From assembly GCF_017254845.1 (NCBI RefSeq), contig NZ_JAFKCU010000002.1:1-64000 (forward strand): DNA of 64,000 bases, written 5' to 3'. This document shows positions 44,531 through 53,243 of the stretch, in pieces (the first letter of the stretch is position 1; the number at the start of each line of letters is the position of its first letter). The position numbers were made by a program, and so were the translations under genes. Under the pieces are notes generated by a model, which was not told the origin of the DNA, did no database searches, and saw nothing but the letters and a program-made list of their open reading frames with translations. The stretch is from Algoriphagus pacificus. Its GTDB lineage: Bacteria; Bacteroidota; Bacteroidia; Cytophagales; Cyclobacteriaceae.

Positions 44531-46537
44531 TCATTTCGTTATTCGTTTTAAAAGATAGTCAGTCTTGTTTTTCATTTCATAAATTATATGTTTTTCAAAC
44601 TTTTTTCTGTCGCTTTCAAGTTCACTATAAGTAGTCAATATGACCTGTGCATCATCTGATGAAATGTTTTCAATAACACTTACACAGTCAATAAGTGAAT
44701 CGTTGTCCAAATTCTGTTGTTTAGGTTCGTCAAGGATTAAAACATTTGGAAAGTTTATCGAGTCTAAATTTTTGAATTTTATTGAAGTTTGAAGAAGTGA
44801 TAAATAATAGCTCAATATGATTCTGATGTTATCGCTTGAACTTGAAATATTATAAATATCATAGTTGTCAAGATATGGAGTGTAATTGTCATTACCATCT
44901 ACTTTAATACTTCTAATTAAAGTCTGATTTCCTTTGAATAAACCTAGGCTTGTAACATTAGACTGTACATGATTTGTGATTGAATTTATGATAGCTTCAT
45001 CATTACTTGTTTGCTTATACTGCGATACTTCTTCGTTTAGTTTTTCTAATTCTATATTTGATATAGTGATGTCTCGTCTTAATGGTTTTAGGTCTTCCCA
45101 TCTTTGGGCAATTCTCGAATACTTCTCCATTTCTTTATGGGTGGAATCAGCATCTAAAATTCTTTTTCTTAATTCTGCAAATTCCTTGCCTGCAAAAGTT
45201 TTGGTTTGATGCTCAAGTTGACTTTCATACTCCTTAATCTTGTCGCTTATCACATTTCTTTGTTCAAGAATTTTTCTTCTGTCTAAAATTCTCTGTTTTA
45301 TTACTTTTTTAAAGGTGTTTTCTTCATCTTCTAGAAAGGCCAAATTTTGTTCAGGACTAGAAATTTTTTTCGATAATTCAGAATGACACAAAATACATTC
45401 ATCGTCTTGTTTCGTTTGCAATTTGGCTTCACAAACAGGGCAGGTTTTAATGTTTAAATCAGTAGAAAGCTCCTTAATTTTCTTAAGCTGCTTGTTCTTA
45501 TATTTGTTAGCACTAATTCTGTCTATATAGCTTTCATATCCTGATATTTCGATTGATATTTTCTCAACTTTTTCGGAAGCTTTTCTATATTGATAGTCTA
45601 ATGTTTTTAAACTGTCTCTTAATTTTTCATTGCTTTCTTCGTACTCCTTATTTTGACTAGAAAGCTGATTGATGAATTCAGATTCAGCATTATATTTTCC
45701 CTGTAAATATTTTATGTAATCATAAATGCTTGTCTTTCCAATTGAGTTTGTATTTACAATTGGGATGTCTTCAGATTTTTCTGCATTTGCGATTATTAAA
45801 AGGTTTTCTTCCTTTTGATATAATTCATCTTTAAACTTTTTAATTCTCGTTTCAAGTTCCCTTACCTTAATTACAGTTAGATGTAGATTAAATCTGTCAA
45901 GTCCAAAAACATATTCAAAGGCAACTTTCTTAACATCCTTAATATTGTATCTGGTAACTTGTCTTGCTTGAATTTGTGACCAACCGGCTCGCTGTTCTAC
46001 AAAGAACAAAGGCAAAATATTCTCAAAATAGAGTTTAGAAAGTTTATTATCATAAGTTGGTAATTCAACCTGTTTCAATCCAATAAAATTGAATAGAAAA
46101 TTTTGGAATCCGTTTTCTGAAAACACACCTTCACCCGATACGATTAGCTTGGTAACTTCTTCTGTCTTGAAAAACTCATCAGCGGAACAATATTTAACAG
46201 CTGCAAGGTGAAGTTCATCACCTTTGATGTAGCGAAATATTGTTACTGGTTCCTTTCCATTTGAAATTTCAAGAAGTAAATATGAAGTCCTGATATTTTT
46301 TCCATCGATTGAGTTGTAGAATTCAGGTTTGAATGGATTTTGAATTGTCTTAAAAATACCTAGTCCCTTTTCAGCTCCTAAGCCGTATATAATACCTGTG
46401 ATGATACTTGTTTTTCCAACTGAATTCGGGCCATAGATGATATTCAATCCATTTTTAAATGGAATAGTCGCCCCATACTTCATATCATCTTGGGTGATGA
46501 TAGTATATGTTAATTTATTTATTATCAGTTTCGACAT
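44531..46537 (-). CDS. SMC/Rad50-like ABC ATPase of an ABC-three-component (Lamassu-like) system
   Basis: A 668-residue ATPase with Walker A GPNSVGKTSIITG near residue 37, two long coiled coils, and a central zinc-binding hook with two CxxC pairs (CPVCEAKL and CILCHSEL, about 370-390). A signature-like SSSSDNIRIILSYYLSLL and Walker B NVLILDEPKQQNLD follow near 590-610. It is the third gene of a tight operon and overlaps the middle gene by 23 bases. Rad50/SMC-like ATPases with a middle component and a nuclease are typical of ABC-3C and Lamassu conflict systems, where the ATPase is thought to sense DNA ends or phage DNA and control the effector. Function here is inferred from architecture. Confidence 0.85.
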   Translation of the reverse strand: MSKLIINKLTYTIITQDDMKYGATIPFKNGLNIIYGPNSVGKTSIITGIIYGLGAEKGLGIFKTIQNPFKPEFYNSIDGKNIRTSYLLLEISNGKEPVTIFRYIKGDELHLAAVKYCSADEFFKTEEVTKLIVSGEGVFSENGFQNFLFNFIGLKQVELPTYDNKLSKLYFENILPLFFVEQRAGWSQIQARQVTRYNIKDVKKVAFEYVFGLDRFNLHLTVIKVRELETRIKKFKDELYQKEENLLIIANAEKSEDIPIVNTNSIGKTSIYDYIKYLQGKYNAESEFINQLSSQNKEYEESNEKLRDSLKTLDYQYRKASEKVEKISIEISGYESYIDRISANKYKNKQLKKIKELSTDLNIKTCPVCEAKLQTKQDDECILCHSELSKKISSPEQNLAFLEDEENTFKKVIKQRILDRRKILEQRNVISDKIKEYESQLEHQTKTFAGKEFAELRKRILDADSTHKEMEKYSRIAQRWEDLKPLRRDITISNIELEKLNEEVSQYKQTSNDEAIINSITNHVQSNVTSLGLFKGNQTLIRSIKVDGNDNYTPYLDNYDIYNISSSSDNIRIILSYYLSLLQTSIKFKNLDSINFPNVLILDEPKQQNLDNDSLIDCVSVIENISSDDAQVILTTYSELESDRKKFEKHIIYEMKNKTDYLLKRITK

Positions 46538-47120
46538 TCTGCTTCCAATATGAGTTTGGGATGACTTCTGTAATTATGTTTATGGCTCTATCCTCTACAA
46601 GACGACTTCCGAATAGATCCAAGAAATTAATTTCGTTAGGAAATACATCCTTTATTTTTTCATAAAATGCTTTACCTGTTTCTGTAATTTGAATTCTAAC
46701 ATTTTTTTCATTTTTATCGGCCTTGTATGTAATTAAGTCTCGAACGTATAGATATAAAAACATATCATTAAATCTAATATCCCATGGAACGCTTTTGTAT
46801 TGAACAATATTGAAATCAATTTCAACCTGTGATTTAGTTTTGAACTGATTTAGTTTGTTGAGCACATTCTTTTGGCCATTGAAGTATTCAACAATAAATT
46901 TTGCTTGAAATGCTTCATTGCGTAGCAAAAAGTCAAAACAAGCTATCACATTTTTGCTCAATCCATATTTATTATTAAGCATGCCGAGAATAATGAGGAT
47001 TCTTGTTGATCTAAATTGAATTCTGTCTTCAGGCTGTACATAGGTTGGTCTATCCAAATTTATATTTGGTTTAAGACCTTTTTCGGCAATTGACTTTACT
47101 AAATGATTAAACTGTTCCAT
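46515..47120 (-). CDS. Middle component of the ABC-three-component operon
   Basis: A 201-residue helical protein (FNHLVKSIAEKGLKPNINLDRP, QFRSTRILIILGMLNNKYGLS) with a winged-helix-like C-terminal part (LYVRDLITYKADKNEKNVRIQITETGKAFYEKI). It overlaps the nuclease gene by 14 bases and the ATPase gene by 23 bases, so all three are translationally coupled. Size, position and wHTH-like fold match the middle components described in ABC-3C systems; no catalytic motif is seen. Confidence 0.7.
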   Translation of the reverse strand: MEQFNHLVKSIAEKGLKPNINLDRPTYVQPEDRIQFRSTRILIILGMLNNKYGLSKNVIACFDFLLRNEAFQAKFIVEYFNGQKNVLNKLNQFKTKSQVEIDFNIVQYKSVPWDIRFNDMFLYLYVRDLITYKADKNEKNVRIQITETGKAFYEKIKDVFPNEINFLDLFGSRLVEDRAINIITEVIPNSYWKQNVETDNK

Positions 47121-48075
47121 TTTTTCTCCAATCTAATGGGCATTGAGCTGCCAATTCAAATACAACACCTTGTAATAATTTTTCCTTGTCACCTTTAAGT
47201 TCAAAATCTTTATAGAAAGTCAATATCTCTTTTTCTGCTTCGTTAAAAAAATCGTGAAAGAACCTATGTGGTGTGTATGTAGTATCAATATTGAAATTAT
47301 TAGTTAATCTGTCTGCCTTTAGTCTTAGATTACTTTCCCAATTTAATATGTTTGTCCTAAGGCTTGGGTTTAAATCATTTAAGCTATCAACATAAACCTT
47401 ATAATTAGCTCTTATTCTATGATATCTAATTCTGTGTTCATCATCTTCGCTTAAAATGGAATTCAATTTTTCATCTAGTGTTGTTTTTAGACTTGGGGTT
47501 TCATCAGGGGCTATGTCTGTGTCTTGAATTGAAATTATATCAGCAAATCGTAATGCTTCCTTTTTTTGTATCAGATTATTTATAATGGCTTTGATTCTCT
47601 TTATTTCAGTTTCCCTGTCAAATGGTATTTCGTAAGTGGGTTTGTCAAAAACCTTCTTGTAAACTTCTGTATCAAGTGCGAATAATTTTTCAATCTCTTT
47701 GTCGGGAGTCCAAAAATCAACAGGATATTTGAATTGTCTTATAACTTTAGATTGAATGTTATGGTCGATATTGCTTAAATCTCTGAGAGGTGAAAGAGCT
47801 ATAAAGGCTGTTGGATTATGGCTAGATGCTTCTAGTTGGAGTTGTTTATTAAAAATGTCCGCCCAATCTAGTTTAGCTGTTGTGTAGTACTTACACTCAA
47901 TAAAAAACTCTCTTTCTTGCTCGTCATCATCTAAAAATAGAACACTAATGTCAAAACCATTTTGGTCTCCGGAATCTTGTTTACGAACTTGTAAAATAAG
48001 AAAGCCCATTTCTTCAAATATGTTTTTGAAGAATGGTTTAACTAGTTTTTCAAAGTCACTTCCTGTTATTGCCAT
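47107..48075 (-). CDS. Restriction-endonuclease-fold effector of the ABC-three-component operon
   Basis: A 322-residue protein whose N-terminal 100 residues form a PD-(D/E)xK-type nuclease: an opening helix FEKLVKPFFKNIFEEMGF, catalytic Asp in NGFDISVLF near residue 38 and ECK (ExK) in EFFIECKYY near 55, then an AFIALSPL strand. The rest is helical and may bind the partner ATPase. It is the first gene of the operon, with an attC-like site upstream. The nuclease is the probable effector that would degrade DNA when the system is triggered. Confidence 0.78.
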   Translation of the reverse strand: MAITGSDFEKLVKPFFKNIFEEMGFLILQVRKQDSGDQNGFDISVLFLDDDEQEREFFIECKYYTTAKLDWADIFNKQLQLEASSHNPTAFIALSPLRDLSNIDHNIQSKVIRQFKYPVDFWTPDKEIEKLFALDTEVYKKVFDKPTYEIPFDRETEIKRIKAIINNLIQKKEALRFADIISIQDTDIAPDETPSLKTTLDEKLNSILSEDDEHRIRYHRIRANYKVYVDSLNDLNPSLRTNILNWESNLRLKADRLTNNFNIDTTYTPHRFFHDFFNEAEKEILTFYKDFELKGDKEKLLQGVVFELAAQCPLDWRKNGTV

Positions 48076-48124
48076 TTATTTTACGGTATGTTATTTGGTG
48101 TTCTGCTGTCTTTTACACTTTCCA

Positions 48125-48252
48125 CCAACGCTCAGCGCATGATCCGCAGCGCTTTATGAGCAGTATTCTATTTTTTATCTGATCAATCTTAAGAGCACAT
48201 TTCTATGGTCTAACGCTTTAACCGCTGGGGATTATGCACATTGTTGTTGGCC
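48125..48252 (-). repeat. attC-like site F
   Basis: Left arm 48135-48157 (GCGCATGATCCGCAGCG) pairs with right arm 48216-48239 (CGCTGGGGATTATGCAC), with outer CCAACG facing TTGTTGG. It lies between the nuclease gene and the next cassette. Confidence 0.65.
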
Positions 48253-48256
48253 GTGT

Positions 48257-48892
48257 TTATCTGTAGTTAATACCAAATTCTTTTTCCAACAATTGAATAA
48301 TTTCGCTGTATTGTCTTACTTCACTGACATTAGGATATTTTTCTGCATATATCCATGGTTCATGGAATGAATAATTCTCAATCCTTCCATCCTCTTTTAC
48401 ATCTAGATCATAACCTGAACCATCTGATACATGAATGACTTCATATCCTTTACCTATTACTGTAGTAACCTCTTTTCTTAATTTATCTTTGATTTCTTCC
48501 TGATTTGGAAGGTACATTATACCTAAGTCTTTTGAATCTTTCCAAAAGTCTTCCCAGCCAGAATTAGGTTTCAAATTAGCTATATCATAATTCTCAATTT
48601 TTGTGGTTACTTCTTCATTCTTATTCAGCTTCAATAAGTAATCATATCTTGATGCTACCCAGGAGTTTTTTTTCTTTCTTATCCACAAGACCGACCCGCC
48701 ATTTGTAAATCCTCTACCTAAAAATATTCTTAAGTCTATGTCATTATCACTGGTCTTCAATTTTGGGAGATTAAGCTGTTTTTCAAGTTTCCTGTTAGTG
48801 ACAAATTCCACTTCATCATCATTCTTCTGTGCAAATGCTGAAAATAGGGTGGCTATAATTAGTACATTAAACAATGATATCATCTTCTTCAT
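48257..48892 (-). CDS. Hypothetical secreted protein, cassette gene
   Basis: A 211-residue protein starting MKKMISLFNVLIIATLFSAFAQ (signal peptide); the mature part is acidic and alpha/beta with WIRKKKNSWVASRYDYLLKL and YEVIHVSDGSGYDLDV. No family was recognised. The frame could extend 42 codons upstream, but that part is the attC-like site E and has no protein character, so ATG 48892 is used. Confidence 0.7.
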   Translation of the reverse strand: MKKMISLFNVLIIATLFSAFAQKNDDEVEFVTNRKLEKQLNLPKLKTSDNDIDLRIFLGRGFTNGGSVLWIRKKKNSWVASRYDYLLKLNKNEEVTTKIENYDIANLKPNSGWEDFWKDSKDLGIMYLPNQEEIKDKLRKEVTTVIGKGYEVIHVSDGSGYDLDVKEDGRIENYSFHEPWIYAEKYPNVSEVRQYSEIIQLLEKEFGINYR

Positions 48893-49028
48893 GGCCAGCA
48901 ACGGGCTCTGGTATGAAACGTAGTGCATTTCGTAGCTGCGTACTCGGCCACCGAGATAAAGCTTATTAAGAAACCGAAACTTTCGGAAACTACTGTCCGC
49001 CCTATGTTTTATATCCAATGTTAAGCAA
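48893..49028 (-). repeat. attC-like site E
   Basis: Arm 48908-48926 (CTGGTATGAAACGTAGTGC) pairs with 48999-49017 (GCCCTATGTTTTATATCCA). On the minus strand the first box is GCTTAAC, a perfect RYYYAAC core, and it contains the TAA stop of the preceding gene. The other end is CAACGGG. Confidence 0.75.
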
Positions 49029-49968
49029 TGTTTTTTCTTATTTTATACGTGATTCCTTGTCCTGGTAGAATAGCTCGCACTTTTTCATAAACTCGTTTAC
49101 CATTATGATCTGTTCTGACTTTTAATGGACTCGAAAAAGAAGGTGTAACTTCAATCTTGTAGTCCGTTGGATAATTGAATTCAATATCAAGTCCTAAAAG
49201 AGGGTATTTGGAATTATGATTATCTAAAACTTCCCACTTTTGATATCTATTCTCAATAATGAGTGAGATGTTGACATGGCTATCTGGCTCAATAGGAAAA
49301 TTATATTCCTTATCAGATTTTTCTGAAAACCCGTCTTCATCATTCACATCGTGAATTAGAGATGAACCGTTTGAACACTTGAAACCAACAATTTTTATTT
49401 CAGTGTCGTTATCAGGCATAAAATTCAAGGTCATCGATTCTTGTGTTTTCTTACGAGTCTGATTGAATAATTCATAACTAATAGTCTGTGTGATTAGCAA
49501 TCCTTGATCTCCTTCCTTAATGTCATAAACCCATTTTGCATTTTTTCTAATTGATTCTCGATTAATTATATCAGTTTTTATCAGATCAAAGATTTCAGGA
49601 TCAACTAGTTTTTTAAAGATTTCATCGAATAGATTCTTGTTTATTCCTTCTTGAAGCTTTAAAATTCTATCTTGAAAAAGTAGATTTTCTTCATCTTCTA
49701 TTTTTTTTAGAATAAATACTGAAATGAACAATGAAATCGAAAGTGTGTAACCTGCATTTACCAAAAATCTAACTATGTGATAAGTCCATGAATACGAGTA
49801 GTACTCAATTGATTTCGACTCAGACTCAGTTATTACCGTTTGTTTATTTAAAACAGGAGTCATCTGATTAGATGAGTAGTCAGCTATTCCTGTGAGTATT
49901 ACTAATAGGATTACTATCCACAAGTAGTGTCTTTTCAGAAACTTTATATTGTTATTGGATTCGTTCAT
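49021..49968 (-). CDS. Two-helix membrane protein of unknown function, cassette gene
   Basis: A 315-residue protein with two transmembrane helices: one near residues 13-30 (YLWIVILLVILTGIADY) and one near 66-88 (FLVNAGYTLSISLFISVFIL). A loop of about 35 residues lies between them. A long C-terminal soluble part (about 90-315) is beta-rich (LLITQTISYEL, VNISLIIENRYQKWEV). No family recognised. Its TAA stop lies inside the core of attC-like site E, and site D lies just upstream of its ATG, a compact cassette layout. Membrane-anchored proteins of unknown role are frequent cassette cargo; a defence role cannot be claimed. Confidence 0.75.
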   Translation of the reverse strand: MNESNNNIKFLKRHYLWIVILLVILTGIADYSSNQMTPVLNKQTVITESESKSIEYYSYSWTYHIVRFLVNAGYTLSISLFISVFILKKIEDEENLLFQDRILKLQEGINKNLFDEIFKKLVDPEIFDLIKTDIINRESIRKNAKWVYDIKEGDQGLLITQTISYELFNQTRKKTQESMTLNFMPDNDTEIKIVGFKCSNGSSLIHDVNDEDGFSEKSDKEYNFPIEPDSHVNISLIIENRYQKWEVLDNHNSKYPLLGLDIEFNYPTDYKIEVTPSFSSPLKVRTDHNGKRVYEKVRAILPGQGITYKIRKNIA

Positions 49969-49985
49969 TGTTCGTTTTAAATTTT

Positions 49986-50052
49986 GCCTAACGGTTTGGC
50001 TATGCGCAGTGTCCCGAAGGGCATTGCGTATAGGTTTTTTTGTGCATAGTGT
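49986..50052 (-). repeat. attC-like site D
   Basis: Starts with GCCTAAC (49986-49992), the perfect complement of a GTTAGGC core, followed by a strong hairpin at 50000-50033 (CTATGCGCAGTG... with a GAA loop). Its hairpin differs from that of site B by one base. Confidence 0.8.
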
Positions 50053-50055
50053 TTT

Positions 50056-50814
50056 TTATTCTGGTTCCTTTTCTTGTATTGATTTAAAGATGTACATCAA
50101 GAATCGGTCAAGGTATTGTCTAATTGATAGAACATGGTTTATTGTTAGTTGCACTTCATGGTCTGCGCTAAAAATTGGAGAGTTAATCAGAGCGAAATGC
50201 TTGCGTTCATCTGGCGTATTGTCTCTGTTTTCAATCAGTTTCTGTTGGTTTCTGTCGGATAATTTTCCGTCAGAGTGAAGTAGAGTATGGCGTATTATCC
50301 TCAATTCAGAATATCTCATAAACGCTTCAGAGAATTCAGTATTTAAATCATTCGGTTTTTGAAGGTTCAAGTTTTCACCATCAGTTAGAAAATTTAGAAG
50401 GTTATCGTTAGTCCAAGCATTTCTAACCTTTTTATCTAATTCAGGATCTGACAATGTAGAATCGACAACAGTAAGGAAGTGACGATACAAATCTTCAAGG
50501 ACTGCATCAACTATTGAAACAGAAACGATTATATAGTTCCTAAAAACAACTTCCTGCACGGTAGTCATGTAAACCCTTGTCAAGTCTTCATTGCTGTACT
50601 GAACATCAATTTCATTGTCAAGTCTCAGTTGAGGTGGAATATTTGCTGTAGTAGATAATCCGTTTGTTGTCTCGAGCGTCCTATATCTGTCAGCAGCTAC
50701 ATGACAAGCATTTATTAGAAGCGCATTATCGCTATAGTTACTTACTATCTTAGCAAGTCCTAAACTGACAATTTCTATCCCTTTAGCTTTTTCTTGTTCG
50801 GTCATTTTTTTCAT
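50056..50814 (-). CDS. Cassette protein with HEPN-like R-x4-H motif
   Basis: A 252-residue, all-helical protein starting MKKMTEQEKAKGIEIV. A conserved-looking SELRIIRHTLLHSDGKL segment near residue 195 carries R-x4-H, the active-site pattern of HEPN RNases, and the helical neighbourhood fits that fold. It could be a HEPN-domain RNase or a structural HEPN protein; no partner antitoxin is seen. The frame extends 37 codons upstream into attC-like site C, so ATG 50814 is used. Confidence 0.6.
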   Translation of the reverse strand: MKKMTEQEKAKGIEIVSLGLAKIVSNYSDNALLINACHVAADRYRTLETTNGLSTTANIPPQLRLDNEIDVQYSNEDLTRVYMTTVQEVVFRNYIIVSVSIVDAVLEDLYRHFLTVVDSTLSDPELDKKVRNAWTNDNLLNFLTDGENLNLQKPNDLNTEFSEAFMRYSELRIIRHTLLHSDGKLSDRNQQKLIENRDNTPDERKHFALINSPIFSADHEVQLTINHVLSIRQYLDRFLMYIFKSIQEKEPE

Positions 50815-50817
50815 TAT

Positions 50818-50946
50818 GCACAACGGTTTGCATATGGCTTGTGGCGGTTTAGAAGCACTTTTCTGTCCACCGAAACTAAACTTGGCTACGGAGTAAAACC
50901 TTGCTGGCAGACATTCACCCGCCATAAGCTATATGCTTTGTTAGGC
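50818..50946 (-). repeat. attC-like site C
   Basis: The best-paired site. Arm 50830-50847 (GCATATGGCTTGTGGCGG) pairs with 50919-50936 (CCGCCATAAGCTATATGC). The right end is GTTAGGC (50940-50946), a canonical attC core; the left end is CACAACGG. Central loop about 70 bases. Confidence 0.82.
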
Positions 50947-50950
50947 ATTG

Positions 50951-51739
50951 TTATTTTTCCGCATTATACTTTAATATTTCGTCTTTCAGTCCAAGGTCGT
51001 ATTCGTAAGTTTCCAAAGTTATTGGGTTTATGTCCAATCTGTGAAAGTTCGGTAAATGTCCTTTGTCACAAAAAAGTTTTACCGTTTCCATAATCTCATT
51101 TGGGTCAGATTTTATTCCGAACACTACTTTTTTTATTTCATTAATATTAAGGACAACATCAATATTTTTTCCATCATTTACTTCATTGAATTTTTTAGAG
51201 TCAAAACCTTCTTTATGAATTACTAATCGAATTTCTTGTTCATATTCCCAAACATCAGATTTGTACGTCGCTAGGTAAAGAGGCAAATCATCACTTTCCA
51301 TATTTCTAGAATCTCTTTCCTTTCTTAAGGAACTGCAATAAGTGATTTCGATTGGTACTGGGTCTCCTCCTGCATAATTTTTTTGAGTTAGTTCAGGAAA
51401 TTCAATTTCAAAACACGCACCTTTATGAGAATTTCCATAATGTGACCACATTAATTTAGATGTTTTGTCAATATAAGATTTCGAAAAGCAAGTAATGTAG
51501 ATTTTACTACTGAGCCTTATAAATGCTTCATTTGCAATAGCTTTTACAACATCAGTATTCGATTTATCTTCTCTTACAATTTTAGACCATTCTGTAGGCA
51601 CTAAATATGGATTAGCTTCATAAGGGTCGTTAAATTGGTCTCCTCTTGTGAATCTTAATTTTTCGTGTTCAATTATTAAATTCAATGTTTCAATAGAACA
51701 AAATTTATATGCTGATCCTTTAAAAAATGGAATTCTCAT
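50951..51739 (-). CDS. DUF2971 protein, cassette gene
   Basis: A 262-residue protein with the DUF2971 pattern: KFCSIETLNLIIEHEKLRF, RGDQFNDPYEANP near residue 35, KLMWSHYGNSHKGACFEIEF near 95, and KSDVWEYEQEIRLVI near 160. Function unknown; the family is widespread and often found in mobile or cassette DNA. The gene is bounded by GTTAGGC 4 bases after its stop and by GCCTAAC 17 bases before its start, both attC-type cores. Confidence 0.85.
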   Translation of the reverse strand: MRIPFFKGSAYKFCSIETLNLIIEHEKLRFTRGDQFNDPYEANPYLVPTEWSKIVREDKSNTDVVKAIANEAFIRLSSKIYITCFSKSYIDKTSKLMWSHYGNSHKGACFEIEFPELTQKNYAGGDPVPIEITYCSSLRKERDSRNMESDDLPLYLATYKSDVWEYEQEIRLVIHKEGFDSKKFNEVNDGKNIDVVLNINEIKKVVFGIKSDPNEIMETVKLFCDKGHLPNFHRLDINPITLETYEYDLGLKDEILKYNAEK

Positions 51740-51756
51740 TGGTTGATTTTAATAAT

Positions 51757-51763
51757 GCCTAAC
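51757..51763 (-). repeat. attC half-site upstream of the DUF2971 gene
   Basis: GCCTAAC (GTTAGGC on the minus strand) followed by ACTTGTATAAGCGC. The expected second half was not found, so the site seems split or decayed. Confidence 0.55.
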
Positions 51764-52362
51764 ACTTGTATAAGCGCAATTATGTATATATCCTTTAAAG
51801 ACTTTAATTCTATTTTGACTTTAAATATTTGTTTATCAGTGTTTTAACATTAAATCTAGACGACAAATGACAACAAGCGTTTGTTGTCGTATCAATAGAG
51901 TTTATTGAAAAATGAAGTCTTTCAGATCTGATAACTAAACAAAACTTTAAGAACGGCATCAAAATCTTTAGATCCTATACCCAGTACAGGGTATTTTCTG
52001 TCTTCTCTTTCTTTTTCTGCGAGAGTTTTAACCAAAAAATTCTTTTCCAGCTATTGGAGTCTTGGGATATCGTGTATAAGATACCGAAACTTGATCTGGA
52101 GATTTATAATCATAAAAACTTTGTCCTTTCCCAAATATCTCGAATTAAAAATCCTACGGTCACGGTTCAGGATTGCATCCACGATAATAATCGGGACCTG
52201 AACAGCGGACCACTTTTTTCAGCCTTCTGACCTACCTCCGGTAGGCAGGATTCAGCTTTCTGACTCTCATTTTTAGACCGCTGGCTGACATTTGCTACAT
52301 CAAAGCAATGTGATTGTCAAAAGAATCAATATGGATGTCCACTTAGTCATTTTTCACATTGG
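51764..52362. other. Gene-free segment interrupting the cassette array
   Basis: About 600 bases with no gene. It has a hairpin near 51871-51890 (GACAACAAGC GTTTGTTGTC), a member of the dispersed repeat family at about 52051-52208, and a CCTACCTCCGGTAGG palindrome at 52231-52245. These repeats seem to have split the site between the DUF2971 gene and site B. Confidence 0.55.
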
Positions 52363-52437
52363 GCATAACAACTGTCTGGCTATGCGCAGTGTCCCGAAGG
52401 GCATTGCGCATAGGTGTTGTTGCCGTGTCGTTATATT
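52363..52437 (-). repeat. attC-like site B
   Basis: Outer box GCATAAC (52363-52369), a hairpin at 52380-52413 (CTATGCGCAGTG... GCGCATAG), and GTTGTTGCC at the other end. Its hairpin matches that of site D at all but one base. Confidence 0.78.
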
Positions 52438-53214
52438 TTATTCAACAGCAACAACTGACCAATCTTCATCAGGTGATTTATTAACATAAATCGTCCGTTC
52501 AATAAATTTTTTTTCTCCTTTTATAATCAGGTTAAAAGCAGCAGAACCATAAGTTCCATTTGAATCTGTAGTGCTCTGAATACTGCCGCTTGGTAGAATT
52601 GTATGTCCTTTGACTTCCCCAATTTCAGATTTCAATTCACTATTGTTTTTCAAATAGGCTTTTGTTGCCTCATATGCATCACTGTTTGGTATTATCACCA
52701 ACATTAAAACCTTAACAAATACGATAAAACCAATTAGCCAAAAACCAATATGGCTCCAGATATTTTTAAGATTTTTGTTCTTTCTTGTAGTTATGTCCTT
52801 TCTAAGAAATATTGCTAACGATACTAGCAGAAGAGTAAATCCAAGTGATTTACTTTCCCAAAAGAAGTACAGATCAACCATTCTAACAAGGTAACCGAAG
52901 ACTACTAAGCAGATTGAAACTCCAAATATCGCTTTAATCTTAGTGTCAAGTTCCGATAATAAGTCAATGTAATATTGCTCTATCGAGTTGCTACCATCTT
53001 TATTTACTATTTGGTTATGATCTCTTTTAATTATCAGTTTTCGTCCTTTTGTTAAGTATAGAATTGGGCCAATAATCGCAACCATGGAAATAATTATCCA
53101 AAGTCCTTTAGAACCATTGAAATCATTACTAATGATCTGAAAAATGGCAACAAAAGTTGTTAATAAGGAACCGAAACAGATAACGAAAAAAATTAAGCCT
53201 AAAGCTACTTCCAT
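52438..53214 (-). CDS. Multi-pass membrane protein with Coa1-like C-terminal domain, cassette gene
   Basis: A 258-residue protein with about five transmembrane helices in the first 190 residues (MEVALGLIFFVICFGSLLTTFVAIF start, then KGLWIIISMVAIIGPILYL and others). A small C-terminal soluble domain follows with NSELKSEIGEVKG, SGSIQSTTDSNGTYGSAAFNLII and WSVVAVE, which resembles the cytochrome oxidase assembly factor Coa1 type domain. ATG 53214 is chosen because a longer TTG start would lie in attC-like site A. Confidence 0.65.
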   Translation of the reverse strand: MEVALGLIFFVICFGSLLTTFVAIFQIISNDFNGSKGLWIIISMVAIIGPILYLTKGRKLIIKRDHNQIVNKDGSNSIEQYYIDLLSELDTKIKAIFGVSICLVVFGYLVRMVDLYFFWESKSLGFTLLLVSLAIFLRKDITTRKNKNLKNIWSHIGFWLIGFIVFVKVLMLVIIPNSDAYEATKAYLKNNSELKSEIGEVKGHTILPSGSIQSTTDSNGTYGSAAFNLIIKGEKKFIERTIYVNKSPDEDWSVVAVE

Positions 53215-53243
53215 ATTGTATCGTAAATTATCAAGGTTAATGC

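Noticed and set aside
47948-48142. Small plus-strand ORF over the nuclease gene start
   Set aside because: Antisense to the nuclease start and running into attC-like site F.
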